From positions 1 to 20,118 of the forward strand of contig JAEDIH010000018.1 of NCBI GenBank assembly GCA_016292575.1: a stretch of 20,118 bases of DNA, written 5' to 3'. Each line of letters opens with the position of its first letter. Positions within the stretch are counted from its first letter, which is position 1. This document shows, one piece after another, positions 6,515-13,927 of the stretch. Both the position numbers and the translations under genes were made by a program. Origin of the DNA: Clostridiaceae bacterium. Lineage in GTDB: Bacteria; Bacillota; Clostridia; Oscillospirales; Acutalibacteraceae. The notes below the pieces were generated by a model. The model saw only the letters and a list, made by a program, of their open reading frames with translations. It made no database searches and was not told the DNA's origin.

Positions 6515-6796
6515 ATGTACCAAGACAAGACAATCGTATGTAAAGAGTGCGGCAAGGAATTCGTTTTCACCGCAGGTGAGCAGGAATTCTATGCTGAAAA
6601 AGGCTTCCAGAACGAGCCTCAGCGCTGCAGAGAGTGCCGCTATGCCCGCAAGAATGCTGCCAAACCGGAACGCGAAATGTTTACCGCAACCTGCGCAAGC
6701 TGCGGCGGCGAGGCCAAGGTTCCCTTTAAGCCCACCGAAGGCAGAGATGTTTACTGCAGCGAATGCTTTGCAAAGATGAAGGAAGAGCAGGAATAA
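6515..6796 (+). CDS. Small double zinc-ribbon protein
   Basis: A 93-residue acidic protein built of two cysteine quartets. The first, C9-x2-C12 and C38-x2-C41 enclosing KEFVFTAGEQEFYAEKGFQNEPQRC, is the zf-trcl type ribbon (PF13451 as I know it). The second, C60-x2-C63 and C81-x2-C84 enclosing VPFKPTEGRDVYC, is the CxxC_CxxC type ribbon. Both are complete, so two zinc ions are expected. Function of this common Firmicutes protein is not established; nucleic-acid binding or a chaperone-like role has been the usual guess. ATG start at 6515 with a GCGAGG site 9 bases upstream. It lies 110 bp after the sigma factor gene with no clear promoter between, so cotranscription is plausible. Confidence 0.88.
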   Translation: MYQDKTIVCKECGKEFVFTAGEQEFYAEKGFQNEPQRCRECRYARKNAAKPEREMFTATCASCGGEAKVPFKPTEGRDVYCSECFAKMKEEQE

Positions 6797-6935
6797 TCCG
6801 TCGGAGGGTTATTCTTAAGGAACCTCTGATTAATCCGGTCTTACAATTCCCGGTTAATCTGCGGTTACTTTAACGGTCAAAGCGGTTTTGGCGGAAGATC
6901 TTACCATTTGTCAGCTTGACTTTGAAGATTTTTCG

Positions 6936-6958
6936 GCAAAGCCGCTTTGCGTCTTTTT
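6936..6958 (+). terminator. Weak intrinsic terminator candidate
   Basis: GCAAAG (6936-6941) pairs with CTTTGC (6945-6950) over a CCG loop and is followed by GTC and five T. It would close the sigma/zinc-ribbon transcript. It only makes sense if the methyltransferase starts at 6991 and not further upstream. The rest of 6797-6990 holds GGTTAATC-like repeats but no gene I can support. Confidence 0.35.
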
Positions 6959-6990
6959 GCGCTGTATTCAGCAGAAAGCGAGTAATAATA

Positions 6991-8148
6991 TTGAGTTCGG
7001 TAATTGAAAAGGATATTCTTGCGCTTGAGGACAGGATAATAAAAATTGTATTCAGCGAGAGGAAACAAAAGGATTTTGAATATTCAAAAATCTCGGTTCG
7101 TCCGTTTCTTTCAAAAGGAAAAAGACTGTGGCAGCTTGAGCAGTTCAGGGGCGCGCAGGTGTTTCATAAAAATCTGAGCCTTGAGCAGCTTTTTCTGTGG
7201 CATGAGGAAACGGGAGAAAAGAATTTCCGTCAGGCGGCGCTGACCGCCGGCGGCGTGAATATCCATTACACGGTTTTTCCCGATAAAATCAAGCGCAGGG
7301 AAAGCAAAAACAGCTTTGCCGCAGAAGCAAAGGAGCATGACCGCGAAAAAACATATATCCTTAAAGAGGGTGAAAATATACCGGCGCTTGTGGATCTCGG
7401 TGTTTTTTCAAAGGATTTCAGAATAATAAAAAGTAAATATGACAAGTATAAGCAAATAAACCGCTTTGTTGAGCTTATTGACGACTGCTTTTCAAAAAGC
7501 AGGCTTTCCGATATAACCATACTCGACTTCGGCTGCGGAAAAAGCTATCTGACTTTTATTGTATACTATTATTTTACACAGATAAAAAAGGTGAAAGCAA
7601 AGGTTGTCGGCTTTGACCTTAAAAGGGACGTTGTTGAAAACTGCAACAAAATTGCAAAAAAATACGGCTATGATAACCTTGAATTCTTTGTCAATGACGT
7701 TACGAGCGACCGTGTTTTCACCGGCAGGGCAGACATGGTGATAACCCTCCATGCCTGCGACATTGCAACCGATTACGCGCTTTTTTATGCTGTTGAAAAT
7801 CGCGTGAAGTACATTTTTTCCGTTCCGTGCTGCCAGCATGAGGTCAATTCACAGATTAAAAAGGGCGGCGATTTTGATCTGTTTCTTTCCCATGGACTTT
7901 TCAAGGAACGCTTTTGCGCCCTTTTTACGGATTCGCTGCGCGCGGAGATACTGGAGCGCTTCGGTTATGAAACGGACGTTATAGAGTTTGTTGATTTTGA
8001 ACATTCGCCGAAAAATCTCATGCTGCGCTGCAAACTGAAAAAGGAAAAGGAACCTGAGCTTTCCGACCTTTTTGAACTTTGCAAAAAGTACGGAACAAAT
8101 CCTACTCTTCTGAAACTTGCAAAAGCTTATCAGGAAAAACGGGTATGA
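6991..8148 (+). CDS. Class I SAM-dependent methyltransferase (Methyltransf_32-like)
   Basis: A 385-residue protein whose central part is a Rossmann-like methyltransferase domain: motif I is ILDFGCGKSYLTF (177-189), an acidic residue after beta-2 in VVGFDL (205-210), FFVNDV (232-237), VITLHACDIATDYAL (250-264) and VPCCQHE (278-284). The LHACD and PCCQHE motifs are characteristic of the Methyltransf_32 group (PF13679), which includes METTL25-type eukaryotic proteins and an RNA or protein methyltransferase role has been suggested for relatives; the substrate here is unknown. The roughly 150 N-terminal residues are rich in charged residues and may bind the substrate. The start is uncertain: TTG at 6991 after AAAGCGAG is chosen because the 25 codons upstream look non-coding. 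No convincing promoter was found. Confidence 0.83.
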   Translation: MSSVIEKDILALEDRIIKIVFSERKQKDFEYSKISVRPFLSKGKRLWQLEQFRGAQVFHKNLSLEQLFLWHEETGEKNFRQAALTAGGVNIHYTVFPDKIKRRESKNSFAAEAKEHDREKTYILKEGENIPALVDLGVFSKDFRIIKSKYDKYKQINRFVELIDDCFSKSRLSDITILDFGCGKSYLTFIVYYYFTQIKKVKAKVVGFDLKRDVVENCNKIAKKYGYDNLEFFVNDVTSDRVFTGRADMVITLHACDIATDYALFYAVENRVKYIFSVPCCQHEVNSQIKKGGDFDLFLSHGLFKERFCALFTDSLRAEILERFGYETDVIEFVDFEHSPKNLMLRCKLKKEKEPELSDLFELCKKYGTNPTLLKLAKAYQEKRV

Positions 8149-8169
8149 ATTTTGCTGACCTCTGCTTAA

Positions 8170-8215
8170 ACGGATTTTGCTGTCTTTTATCGCAGGCAGA
8201 CCGGATCCGCTTTTT
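8170..8215 (+). terminator. Probable terminator of the methyltransferase gene
   Basis: ACGGAT (8170-8175) pairs with ATCCG (8205-8209), with an inner CTG/CAG pairing, and CTTTTTG follows. Arms are short and the loop is branched, so strength is uncertain. Confidence 0.45.
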
Positions 8216-8251
8216 GTAACAACAAAAAAGTAAAAAACTTTTCAAAAGCCC

Positions 8252-8279
8252 TTGACAAAATCGGAATATTGAATATAAT
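8252..8279 (+). promoter_or_regulatory. Sigma-A promoter of the perR-rubrerythrin-rubredoxin operon
   Basis: TTGACA (8252-8257), 16-bp spacer, TATAAT (8274-8279): both hexamers are perfect. The operator palindrome begins inside the -10 box. Confidence 0.93.
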
Positions 8280-8301
8280 AATGATAACGATTATCATTAT
8301 T
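8277..8301. promoter_or_regulatory. Fur/PerR-family operator
   Basis: AATAATGATAA (8277-8287) and TTATCATTATT (8291-8301) are perfect 11-bp inverted arms around CGA. The sequence matches the general Fur-family box (GATAATGATAATCATTATC-like) and overlaps the -10 box and transcription start, so bound repressor blocks initiation. Binding by the PerR-like product of the first gene is inferred. Confidence 0.9.
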
Positions 8302-8318
8302 GAAAGGGAAACGGAGTT

Positions 8319-8720
8319 ATGCTAAGAAGCAGTCGTCAGCGTGACGCAATTTTGACCTCTCTCCGATCAAGAAAAGATCACCCGACGGCCGAACAGCTTT
8401 TCTTCGATCTCAAGAGCGAGTATCCTGCACTGAGCCTTGCAACGGTTTACCGTAACCTGAAAGTGCTTGAGGGTGAGGGCGAGCTCATCAAATTTCACAC
8501 TGACTGCGGTGACCGCTTTGACGCGGACACCAGTGAGCATTATCACTTCATCTGTCAGTGCTGCAAAAAGATAATCGACCTCAGATCCGAGACGGGCGAA
8601 GGACTGTGCACGCTCTTCAAGGATTTTGAAGGTGAAATCCGCTCCTGTAATTTACAGCTTTTCGGAGTTTGCTCCGAGTGCAAAAAAGCAGTGAGTGATT
8701 CAATACAGCATATTTTATAA
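8319..8720 (+). CDS. perR: PerR-like Fur-family peroxide regulator
   Basis: A 133-residue metal-dependent repressor. The N-terminal winged helix includes HPTAEQLFFDL (21-31) and LATVYRNLKVLEGEG (40-54, recognition helix). The metal-sensing site is recognisable by alignment with B. subtilis PerR: His21 (its His37), Asp68 (RFD), His74 and His76 (HYHF) and Asp87 (KIIDL, its Asp104), the Asp at this last position being associated with PerR rather than Fur. The structural zinc site is C79-x2-C82 and C118-x2-C121. Oxidation of the His ligands by peroxide would release DNA. The first gene of an operon with reverse rubrerythrin and rubredoxin, its start is the ATG at 8319 behind CGGAG. It probably controls its own promoter. 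An iron-sensing Fur role is less likely given neighbours and Asp87. Confidence 0.9.
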   Translation: MLRSSRQRDAILTSLRSRKDHPTAEQLFFDLKSEYPALSLATVYRNLKVLEGEGELIKFHTDCGDRFDADTSEHYHFICQCCKKIIDLRSETGEGLCTLFKDFEGEIRSCNLQLFGVCSECKKAVSDSIQHIL

Positions 8721-8738
8721 ACTATGGAGGTTTTCAGA

Positions 8739-9269
8739 ATGAAAAAGTATTATTGCCCTGTTTGCGGTTATGAGACCGATGATCCTACCGAAATCTGCCC
8801 CATCTGCAAAGCAAAGATGAAGGTACGCGAGGAGAACACAGTCTCGTGGGCTTCCGAGCACATCGTAGGCGTTGCCAAGGACGCTCCGGAAGAAATTCTT
8901 GAGGGTCTGCGCGCAAACTTTAACGGCGAATGCACCGAGGTCGGAATGTATCTTGCAATGGCAAGAGTTGCCCACAGAGAGGGCTATCCGGAGATTGGAC
9001 TTTACTGGGAAAAGGCGGCTTATGAAGAGGCCGAGCACGCAGCAAAGTTTGCCGAGCTTCTCGGAGAAGTTATCACTGACAGCACCAAGAAGAACCTTGA
9101 AATGAGGGTTGCCGCAGAGAACGGCGCAACTCTCGGCAAGACCGAGCTTGCAAAGAAAGCAAAGGAACTCGGCCTTGACGCTATCCATGACACCGTTCAT
9201 GAAATGGCTCGCGACGAAGCAAGACACGGCAAGGCTTTTGATGGCCTTCTCAACAGATATTTCAAATAA
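8739..9269 (+). CDS. Reverse rubrerythrin (N-terminal rubredoxin domain, ferritin-like diiron domain)
   Basis: A 176-residue cytosolic peroxide reductase. The order of domains is reversed relative to classical rubrerythrin: a rubredoxin-type iron site C6-x2-C9 and C20-x2-C23 (residues 1-30), then a four-helix diiron domain (about 50-176). Diiron ligands are visible in GECTEVGMY (63-71, Glu64/Glu67), EEAEH (96-100), the AENGA segment (126-130) and DEARH (159-163), giving two E-x-x-H pairs. Such proteins take electrons from NADH via rubredoxin and a reductase to reduce H2O2 to water. The ATG at 8739 follows GGAGG with the usual gap. Only 18 bp separate it from perR and 27 bp from rubredoxin, so the three are cotranscribed and presumably induced by peroxide. 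Confidence 0.94.
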   Translation: MKKYYCPVCGYETDDPTEICPICKAKMKVREENTVSWASEHIVGVAKDAPEEILEGLRANFNGECTEVGMYLAMARVAHREGYPEIGLYWEKAAYEEAEHAAKFAELLGEVITDSTKKNLEMRVAAENGATLGKTELAKKAKELGLDAIHDTVHEMARDEARHGKAFDGLLNRYFK

Positions 9270-9296
9270 TCACTTAAAATCACGGAGGAACGCAAT

Positions 9297-9449
9297 ATGA
9301 AACACGTTTGCCCCTGCGGCTATGTTTATGACCCCGAACTCGGCGATCCCGATAACGGCGTGGCTCCCGGCACTGCTTGGGAGGACGTTCCGGCAGACTG
9401 GGTCTGCCCCTGGTGCGGACTCGGCAAGGACGCATTTGAGGAAGAATAA
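9297..9449 (+). CDS. Rubredoxin with CxC in the first iron-binding knuckle
   Basis: A 50-residue rubredoxin, the electron donor expected to serve the rubrerythrin just upstream. It reads MKHVCPCGYVYDPELG to DAFEEE, and matches the family through GDPDNGVAPGT, W-E-D-V-P and the second knuckle DWVCPWCG (C37-x2-C40). The first knuckle is C5-P-C7-G, one residue shorter than the canonical C-x2-C-G; the reading was checked in frame from ATG to TAA. Cys7 aligns with the second cysteine of the standard motif and Cys5 would have to reach one residue further. ATG start behind GGAGG. It ends the perR operon and is followed by two terminator hairpins. Confidence 0.93.
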   Translation: MKHVCPCGYVYDPELGDPDNGVAPGTAWEDVPADWVCPWCGLGKDAFEEE

Positions 9450-9465
9450 GTAGCAAAGCAAAGTT

Positions 9466-9497
9466 AAAGCCTGTCGCTGAAAACGCGGCAGGCTTTT
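9466..9497 (+). terminator. Terminator hairpin of the perR operon
   Basis: AAAGCCTGTCGC (9466-9477) pairs with GCGGCAGGCTTT (9485-9496) with one G-U pair and a 7-base loop, then TTTT. The short T run makes it the weaker of the two hairpins here. Confidence 0.75.
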
Positions 9498-9506
9498 GAG
9501 TTGTAT

Positions 9507-9550
9507 GCAAAGGCGAACGGCGGGTGTGAGCGGTTCGCCTTTGCTTTTTT
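9507..9550 (+). terminator. Strong intrinsic terminator of the perR operon
   Basis: A perfect 12-bp stem, GCAAAGGCGAAC (9507-9518) with GTTCGCCTTTGC (9533-9544), followed by six T. The convergent large gene stops 11 bp beyond; on its strand the hairpin lacks a T run, so that gene has no clear terminator of its own. Confidence 0.9.
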
Positions 9551-9560
9551 AGCGGATTAA

Positions 9561-12500
9561 TTAGTACCAAATCCAGCCAAAGAGAATAATTACAATAAGC
9601 AATTGAGCTAATGAAAGTTTAACATTAACCTTACAAGTATCTGTAACGGTGTTGCCAAACTCATCCGTAACGGTACAGGTGATTGTAGAGCTACCTGAGC
9701 CGCGTTTGGTCGCTGTTACCTTGCCGTTATCATCAACGGTTGCAACCTTGGTATTTGATGAAGAGTATTTGACAGTATATTTCACGCCCTCATCTGCATT
9801 AATTTGAGGCTTAAGCGTCGTTGATTTCTTGTAGTTCAATTCAATATCGCCGATTGAAACAGATTCTACGCCATTAGACTTAAGAACACTAACATCAAAA
9901 TTTTCGTTATTCTTTGACGAGCCCTTAATATCAATTTTGCTGTCCTCTGCTACAACCTTTACTTCTCTAAAGCCTTCTTTGATTTCATAGACTTTTGGAT
10001 TCATTTCGTCATGTTCAAAGATTTTTATCGATTCATCTTTTCCATTAATACCGTTGATGATAATGCTGTTACCTGAATAAGACAGAGAAACATCACATTT
10101 TGCTGTGCCTTCTAAAATAACGGTATTATACCCATTATCCTTTGAGCTAAGAGCTGTAGAATATTCCATATTATTGCCGATAACATAAACGCCATCATCA
10201 CCTATTGCAATGCAATCAGCGTTTTTAGAGGATGCTGAGCCATAGATTTTATTTGTTTTGACAGATACATCCATATTATCATTATCTGATTCAAAATAAT
10301 ATGATTTGCTGTGATCAACTTCAAATACGAATTCAGCAGCTGCAGGGGTTCCGTCCGCTGTATCTCTTACAATTCTATGAACAGAAAGGATATCCATATC
10401 GCTTTGAAATTTTCCATCGATGATTGATATTGTTTCGCCGTTAGCATTTGTTACGGTTATGTTACCGTTTGCAACTATAGATACCTCATCATTTGTTTGA
10501 TTATAACTGTATGAGTTATAACTGATTTTCATATCATTATTAGGACCGTCAATATCAATCTTGTCAAAAGCTGACATATCGTTATAAATTTCAAAGCCTA
10601 CTGCATTTTCATTGCCATTTACAATGCAAGATGTATAACTTGAATTAACTTTAATAATTACATCTCTATAGGGATAACGATTATCATAAGCGGTAATACT
10701 GAAACTACCATCTGAATTTGTTTTACAATTTAGTGCTACTATTGCATGTCCAAAGCTATATGTATAATAACAGAAAAGGAAAGGCTCACCTTTCTGAGCA
10801 GTTGAAACGAGTTTTTTAAGACCAGGCGTCCATGATGAAGGATAATGATCTCTGTTGTAGGAAGACGAGGAATTTCTTATATAACCGATTTTCTGAGAAA
10901 CCATATAATAATTGATAGCACTCATAATATTTTTATCGGTTGACGGAGATTTAACATCCCACATTGTCTTTGCTCCATTACCGAAGTTTTCATTAAATCC
11001 AATTTTATTCTGATAATCAAGAACCGCCGCTGCTGCCATTCCGTAGCATGATCCACCCCAACTGCTGTACATCAATTCTTGAACACTACTTATCGTTGAA
11101 GATGAAGAGCTGTCATATTTTTTGATATATGAGACAAGTTTATTATAATCAGACGGAGTCATATAATAATTACCGCCTGACCACGATGTTACAAAATTTG
11201 ATTGTGAATTTGAAAATTTGAATCTGTTGCTCTGAGTAAATTCCGGCTGATTGCCTTTCCATACGGCGTAATACGTTGCATTAGTTGTGGGCTTCAATGT
11301 TGTAACTCCGTTTGTTGCTGAGCTTGAACTTGACCATCCGGAATATTCATATCCTTTTCTTGTAGGTATCGGTAAAAGAAAAGACCTTCCTTTTATGGTT
11401 AAAACCGATGTGGGAGTCACCGTGCCGACACCTGCATCTAATGTAGTTTTGACGGTGACCACATTGAATATATTCCTATTGTCATTATCATGCACTATCA
11501 TATAATATGTGCCCGGTAATTTTGCTGCTTTTTTCAATGTAAACAAACCTTTTTCATTTGGCTTCAGTTCAACATAATCTGAGTTAGTTGGGCTTTGTTT
11601 TGAACCAAAATAATATGTTAACTTTTTGGTATTATCAGCAATATAATAATTGATTTCTTGTTTATCATCAGTGTTATTGGATCCCATACCTAAAATCAAA
11701 GGCTTGGTTACATCTTCAACTTTTTGAATTAATTCTGGGTATGCCCCATTTTTTAAACTCCAATAATCATCAAAATCAAATCCACTAAACGAGGCTGTAT
11801 TTGAAAAGTCACTGATTTTTTTTAGCTTGTCTAAAATGCCATCATCGCCTTTTCCACGTCTGTATCCAACAGAATTTGAGCCATAATAACAATTTGTTAT
11901 ATCAGCCGAAGATATTTTAGGCGCACAACCCCAAAAAACTCCTGTGTTGATGTTCTCTGAAGAGCCAATATTTTCTCGCGTTATTTCAATACTTCCTCTA
12001 TTATATGCATTATTAAGAGATGGCTTCTCAGACATACAAATACCAATCAATCCGCCAATATTGGCGGTATCCTCCGATGTAGCTGTAGCATCCCTAATGC
12101 TAATATTTCCAGTATTATATAAATTATTTAGCATACATATTTTATCATCCAAATCGCTATCACATAGTTGTATTAATCCACCCACGCTATAATATGTTAA
12201 GTCGCCGCTGACTTCGATGTTTCCCTCATTGCAAAGACTTAATTCACATGTATCTTTTATGTCTAACGGACTGCCCAAAACGCCGCCAATTGAACAATAT
12301 CCAGAGGTTGTTTTTGGCATATCTGCATTGACAACCGATATGTCTCCATAGTTTTTAAGGCAAGAGTATTCGCCTATGTTTTCTGCCATCAAAATAGTTC
12401 CTGCGACACTTACACGATAGTGTGGATTAATAATTTTGATATCGCCATAGTTTTCTATAGTTCCTTCAGTAGTTGCGTAAACGGCTACGCCAGCAATTTC

Positions 12501-13673
12501 CGATGTTGAACAGGACTGTGAAAGATCAACAGTGATATTTCCATAATTAGCACAAGAATTTATTTTAATCTTAGCATAATTATCGCCTAAAATACCGCCG
12601 ACCAAACACCCTAAGTATTTTGTCTCTTTAGCAATCGATTTTACATTGATATTTCCATAATTGTAGCAGTTGGAAATACTGCCTGAAATATTTCCAGGGT
12701 AATGTGATAGTATACCACCAACTTTATGAGTAGTGGAAGCAGTTGCATTAATCTCGCCATAATTTGTACAGTCGGTAATATCTAAGAAACGATTACTATA
12801 ATATACAATACCCGAAGATTCAACTTTTCCATAATTATAACAATTCTGGATATATCCATCCATATGGAAAGCAATTCCAGCACCTGCTATATCACCATAA
12901 TTGATGCAATTCCTAATTATATTGTATTTTGATGGGTTAGAGTCACTGCCAGACTTAGAAGGAGCTTCTCCAACAATGCCACCCGCAACACCAGCTAAAG
13001 TATTTGTATTTAGATTAACAAAAATATTATTAAAAGTGCAATTATATGATGCAACACCAACAATGCCGCCAAAGATGGCTTTTTGCATTAACCCTGAACT
13101 ATATCCATTTTTTATTATACAATTTTCTATGGTGCTATTTGTGGCAGTTGCAGCAATAGTTCCATAAACTACCTTATTACTGTATTTGTATTCACCTTCA
13201 TTAGAAACATTAATATTCACCTTGACGTTTTCAAAACTCAAATTCTTAATATTTGCATTTGAAATATGTGCGAAAAGTCCAAATGACTCAACGGAAGGTT
13301 TGCTATTGTTTATGGCATTTGTATCTTTGTCGAATGAAAGTGATTTAATCGAAAAGCCATTACCATCAAATGTACCGGAAAAATACTCATCATTGTCGTT
13401 CTCATAAAAGTATGATCCTTCTTTGGTTGCTTCTGCATATCTTTGCGAATCTCCTATAGGAGTCCAATTACTAATGCCGGATAAATCTATATCATTCATC
13501 AATATGTAATTGGCTGATAAGTTATTGTTGATTGAAATAAGATCATTAACTGTTTTGATTTCTATTAAATTGTTTGAGCCTGCCCCAAATGCAATCGTAC
13601 CGGTAAACGAAACAGTACTGAAAATCAGCAATATTGCAAGCAGTAAGGATGTGAATTTTTTAGTTCTTTTCAT
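9561..13673 (-). CDS. Large secreted beta-helix protein with cysteine-peptidase-like domain and Big_2 domain
   Basis: A 1370-residue surface or secreted protein. Residues 1-31 are a signal peptide (MKRTKKF, hydrophobic core, AFGA cleavage region). Residues about 38-640 form a right-handed beta-helix-like region with GLUG-type turns: GG-[IVL]-[VL]-G motifs and about ten N-x-x-N-Y-G-[DNK]-I repeats between 255 and 562. About 739-807 is an InlB-repeat-like segment (GYEYSGW...TYYAVWKG). About 815-1020 resembles a papain-like peptidase: GGSCYGMA with Cys876, FGHAIVAL with His976 and AYDN with Asp997. About 1020-1270 is beta-rich and unassigned; 1275-1352 is a Big_2 Ig-like domain; 1353-1370 is a hydrophobic tail LSLAQLLIVIILFGWIWY. 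There is no LPxTG motif. ATG at 13673 follows AAAGGA. Base composition is clearly more AT-rich than the neighbours (for example 32% GC in one 60-base row against 63% in a gdhA row), which suggests transfer or a different selection. Adhesion plus proteolysis is an inference. Confidence 0.85.
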   Translation of the reverse strand: MKRTKKFTSLLLAILLIFSTVSFTGTIAFGAGSNNLIEIKTVNDLISINNNLSANYILMNDIDLSGISNWTPIGDSQRYAEATKEGSYFYENDNDEYFSGTFDGNGFSIKSLSFDKDTNAINNSKPSVESFGLFAHISNANIKNLSFENVKVNINVSNEGEYKYSNKVVYGTIAATATNSTIENCIIKNGYSSGLMQKAIFGGIVGVASYNCTFNNIFVNLNTNTLAGVAGGIVGEAPSKSGSDSNPSKYNIIRNCINYGDIAGAGIAFHMDGYIQNCYNYGKVESSGIVYYSNRFLDITDCTNYGEINATASTTHKVGGILSHYPGNISGSISNCYNYGNINVKSIAKETKYLGCLVGGILGDNYAKIKINSCANYGNITVDLSQSCSTSEIAGVAVYATTEGTIENYGDIKIINPHYRVSVAGTILMAENIGEYSCLKNYGDISVVNADMPKTTSGYCSIGGVLGSPLDIKDTCELSLCNEGNIEVSGDLTYYSVGGLIQLCDSDLDDKICMLNNLYNTGNISIRDATATSEDTANIGGLIGICMSEKPSLNNAYNRGSIEITRENIGSSENINTGVFWGCAPKISSADITNCYYGSNSVGYRRGKGDDGILDKLKKISDFSNTASFSGFDFDDYWSLKNGAYPELIQKVEDVTKPLILGMGSNNTDDKQEINYYIADNTKKLTYYFGSKQSPTNSDYVELKPNEKGLFTLKKAAKLPGTYYMIVHDNDNRNIFNVVTVKTTLDAGVGTVTPTSVLTIKGRSFLLPIPTRKGYEYSGWSSSSSATNGVTTLKPTTNATYYAVWKGNQPEFTQSNRFKFSNSQSNFVTSWSGGNYYMTPSDYNKLVSYIKKYDSSSSSTISSVQELMYSSWGGSCYGMAAAAVLDYQNKIGFNENFGNGAKTMWDVKSPSTDKNIMSAINYYMVSQKIGYIRNSSSSYNRDHYPSSWTPGLKKLVSTAQKGEPFLFCYYTYSFGHAIVALNCKTNSDGSFSITAYDNRYPYRDVIIKVNSSYTSCIVNGNENAVGFEIYNDMSAFDKIDIDGPNNDMKISYNSYSYNQTNDEVSIVANGNITVTNANGETISIIDGKFQSDMDILSVHRIVRDTADGTPAAAEFVFEVDHSKSYYFESDNDNMDVSVKTNKIYGSASSKNADCIAIGDDGVYVIGNNMEYSTALSSKDNGYNTVILEGTAKCDVSLSYSGNSIIINGINGKDESIKIFEHDEMNPKVYEIKEGFREVKVVAEDSKIDIKGSSKNNENFDVSVLKSNGVESVSIGDIELNYKKSTTLKPQINADEGVKYTVKYSSSNTKVATVDDNGKVTATKRGSGSSTITCTVTDEFGNTVTDTCKVNVKLSLAQLLIVIILFGWIWY

Positions 13674-13743
13674 TCCGTTTTATCCTTTCGATTTTATTTT
13701 TCGCGTGGATTATCCTTTCCGCCTTTCAACCCTCCTTAAAAAT

Positions 13744-13777
13744 AAAAAAGTGTGTGCAAACCGAAGAATGCACACAC
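13744..13777 (-). terminator. Intrinsic terminator inside the leader of the large gene
   Basis: On the minus strand GTGTGTGCA (13777-13769) pairs perfectly with TGCACACAC (13758-13750) over a 10-base loop containing UUCG, followed by UUUUUUAUUUUU. It lies between the promoter and the start codon of the 1370-residue protein, about 70 bases before the start, so it must be overcome for the gene to be expressed. Confidence 0.9.
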
Positions 13778-13800
13778 GAAAAACACAAACTTCGTTTTGC

Positions 13801-13922
13801 TACCACACAAAAAACTTAATCTCAAATCCCACAATTAGAAGTTGCGAAAAAGGAAGCTTGCATTTTTACCTATAGTAAAAACACCAACTTCTTAAACGGG
13901 GACATTAAATTTTTGTGTGGTA
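13801..13922 (-). other. 122-bp self-complementary leader: orphan cis-regulatory RNA or MITE
   Basis: The ends are perfect inverted repeats TACCACACAAAAA (13922-13910 read on minus) and TTTTTGTGTGGTA (13813-13801), continued imperfectly by TTTAAT/ATTAAG and GTCCC/GGGAT. Inside, AGAAGTTG (13893-13886) pairs with CAACTTCT (13843-13836), and TTTTTAC pairs with GTAAAAA. AGAAGTTG can alternatively pair with CAAGCTTC just before the distal copy. The minus-strand promoter lies immediately outside, so the element is the first part of the transcript and is followed by the terminator. The outermost TA at both ends could be a target-site duplication, hence the MITE alternative. No known riboswitch signature was recognised. 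Confidence 0.65.
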
Positions 13923-13927
13923 CCCAC

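Noticed and set aside
8715..9227. 170-codon open frame on the minus strand opposite the rubrerythrin gene
   Set aside because: Antisense to a well-supported gene within a defined operon, with no family features.
12250..13000. CRISPR-like array suggested by recurrent CCATAATT segments
   Set aside because: The repeats are irregularly spaced, differ in sequence and encode the NYG motif of the beta-helix repeats in frame.
13801..13922. c-di-GMP class I or II riboswitch as identity of the leader
   Set aside because: The core sequences I would require (for class I the CACA-GGGCAAACC and GCAAAGCC-type elements) are absent, and the fold has one dominant closing stem with different internal pairing.
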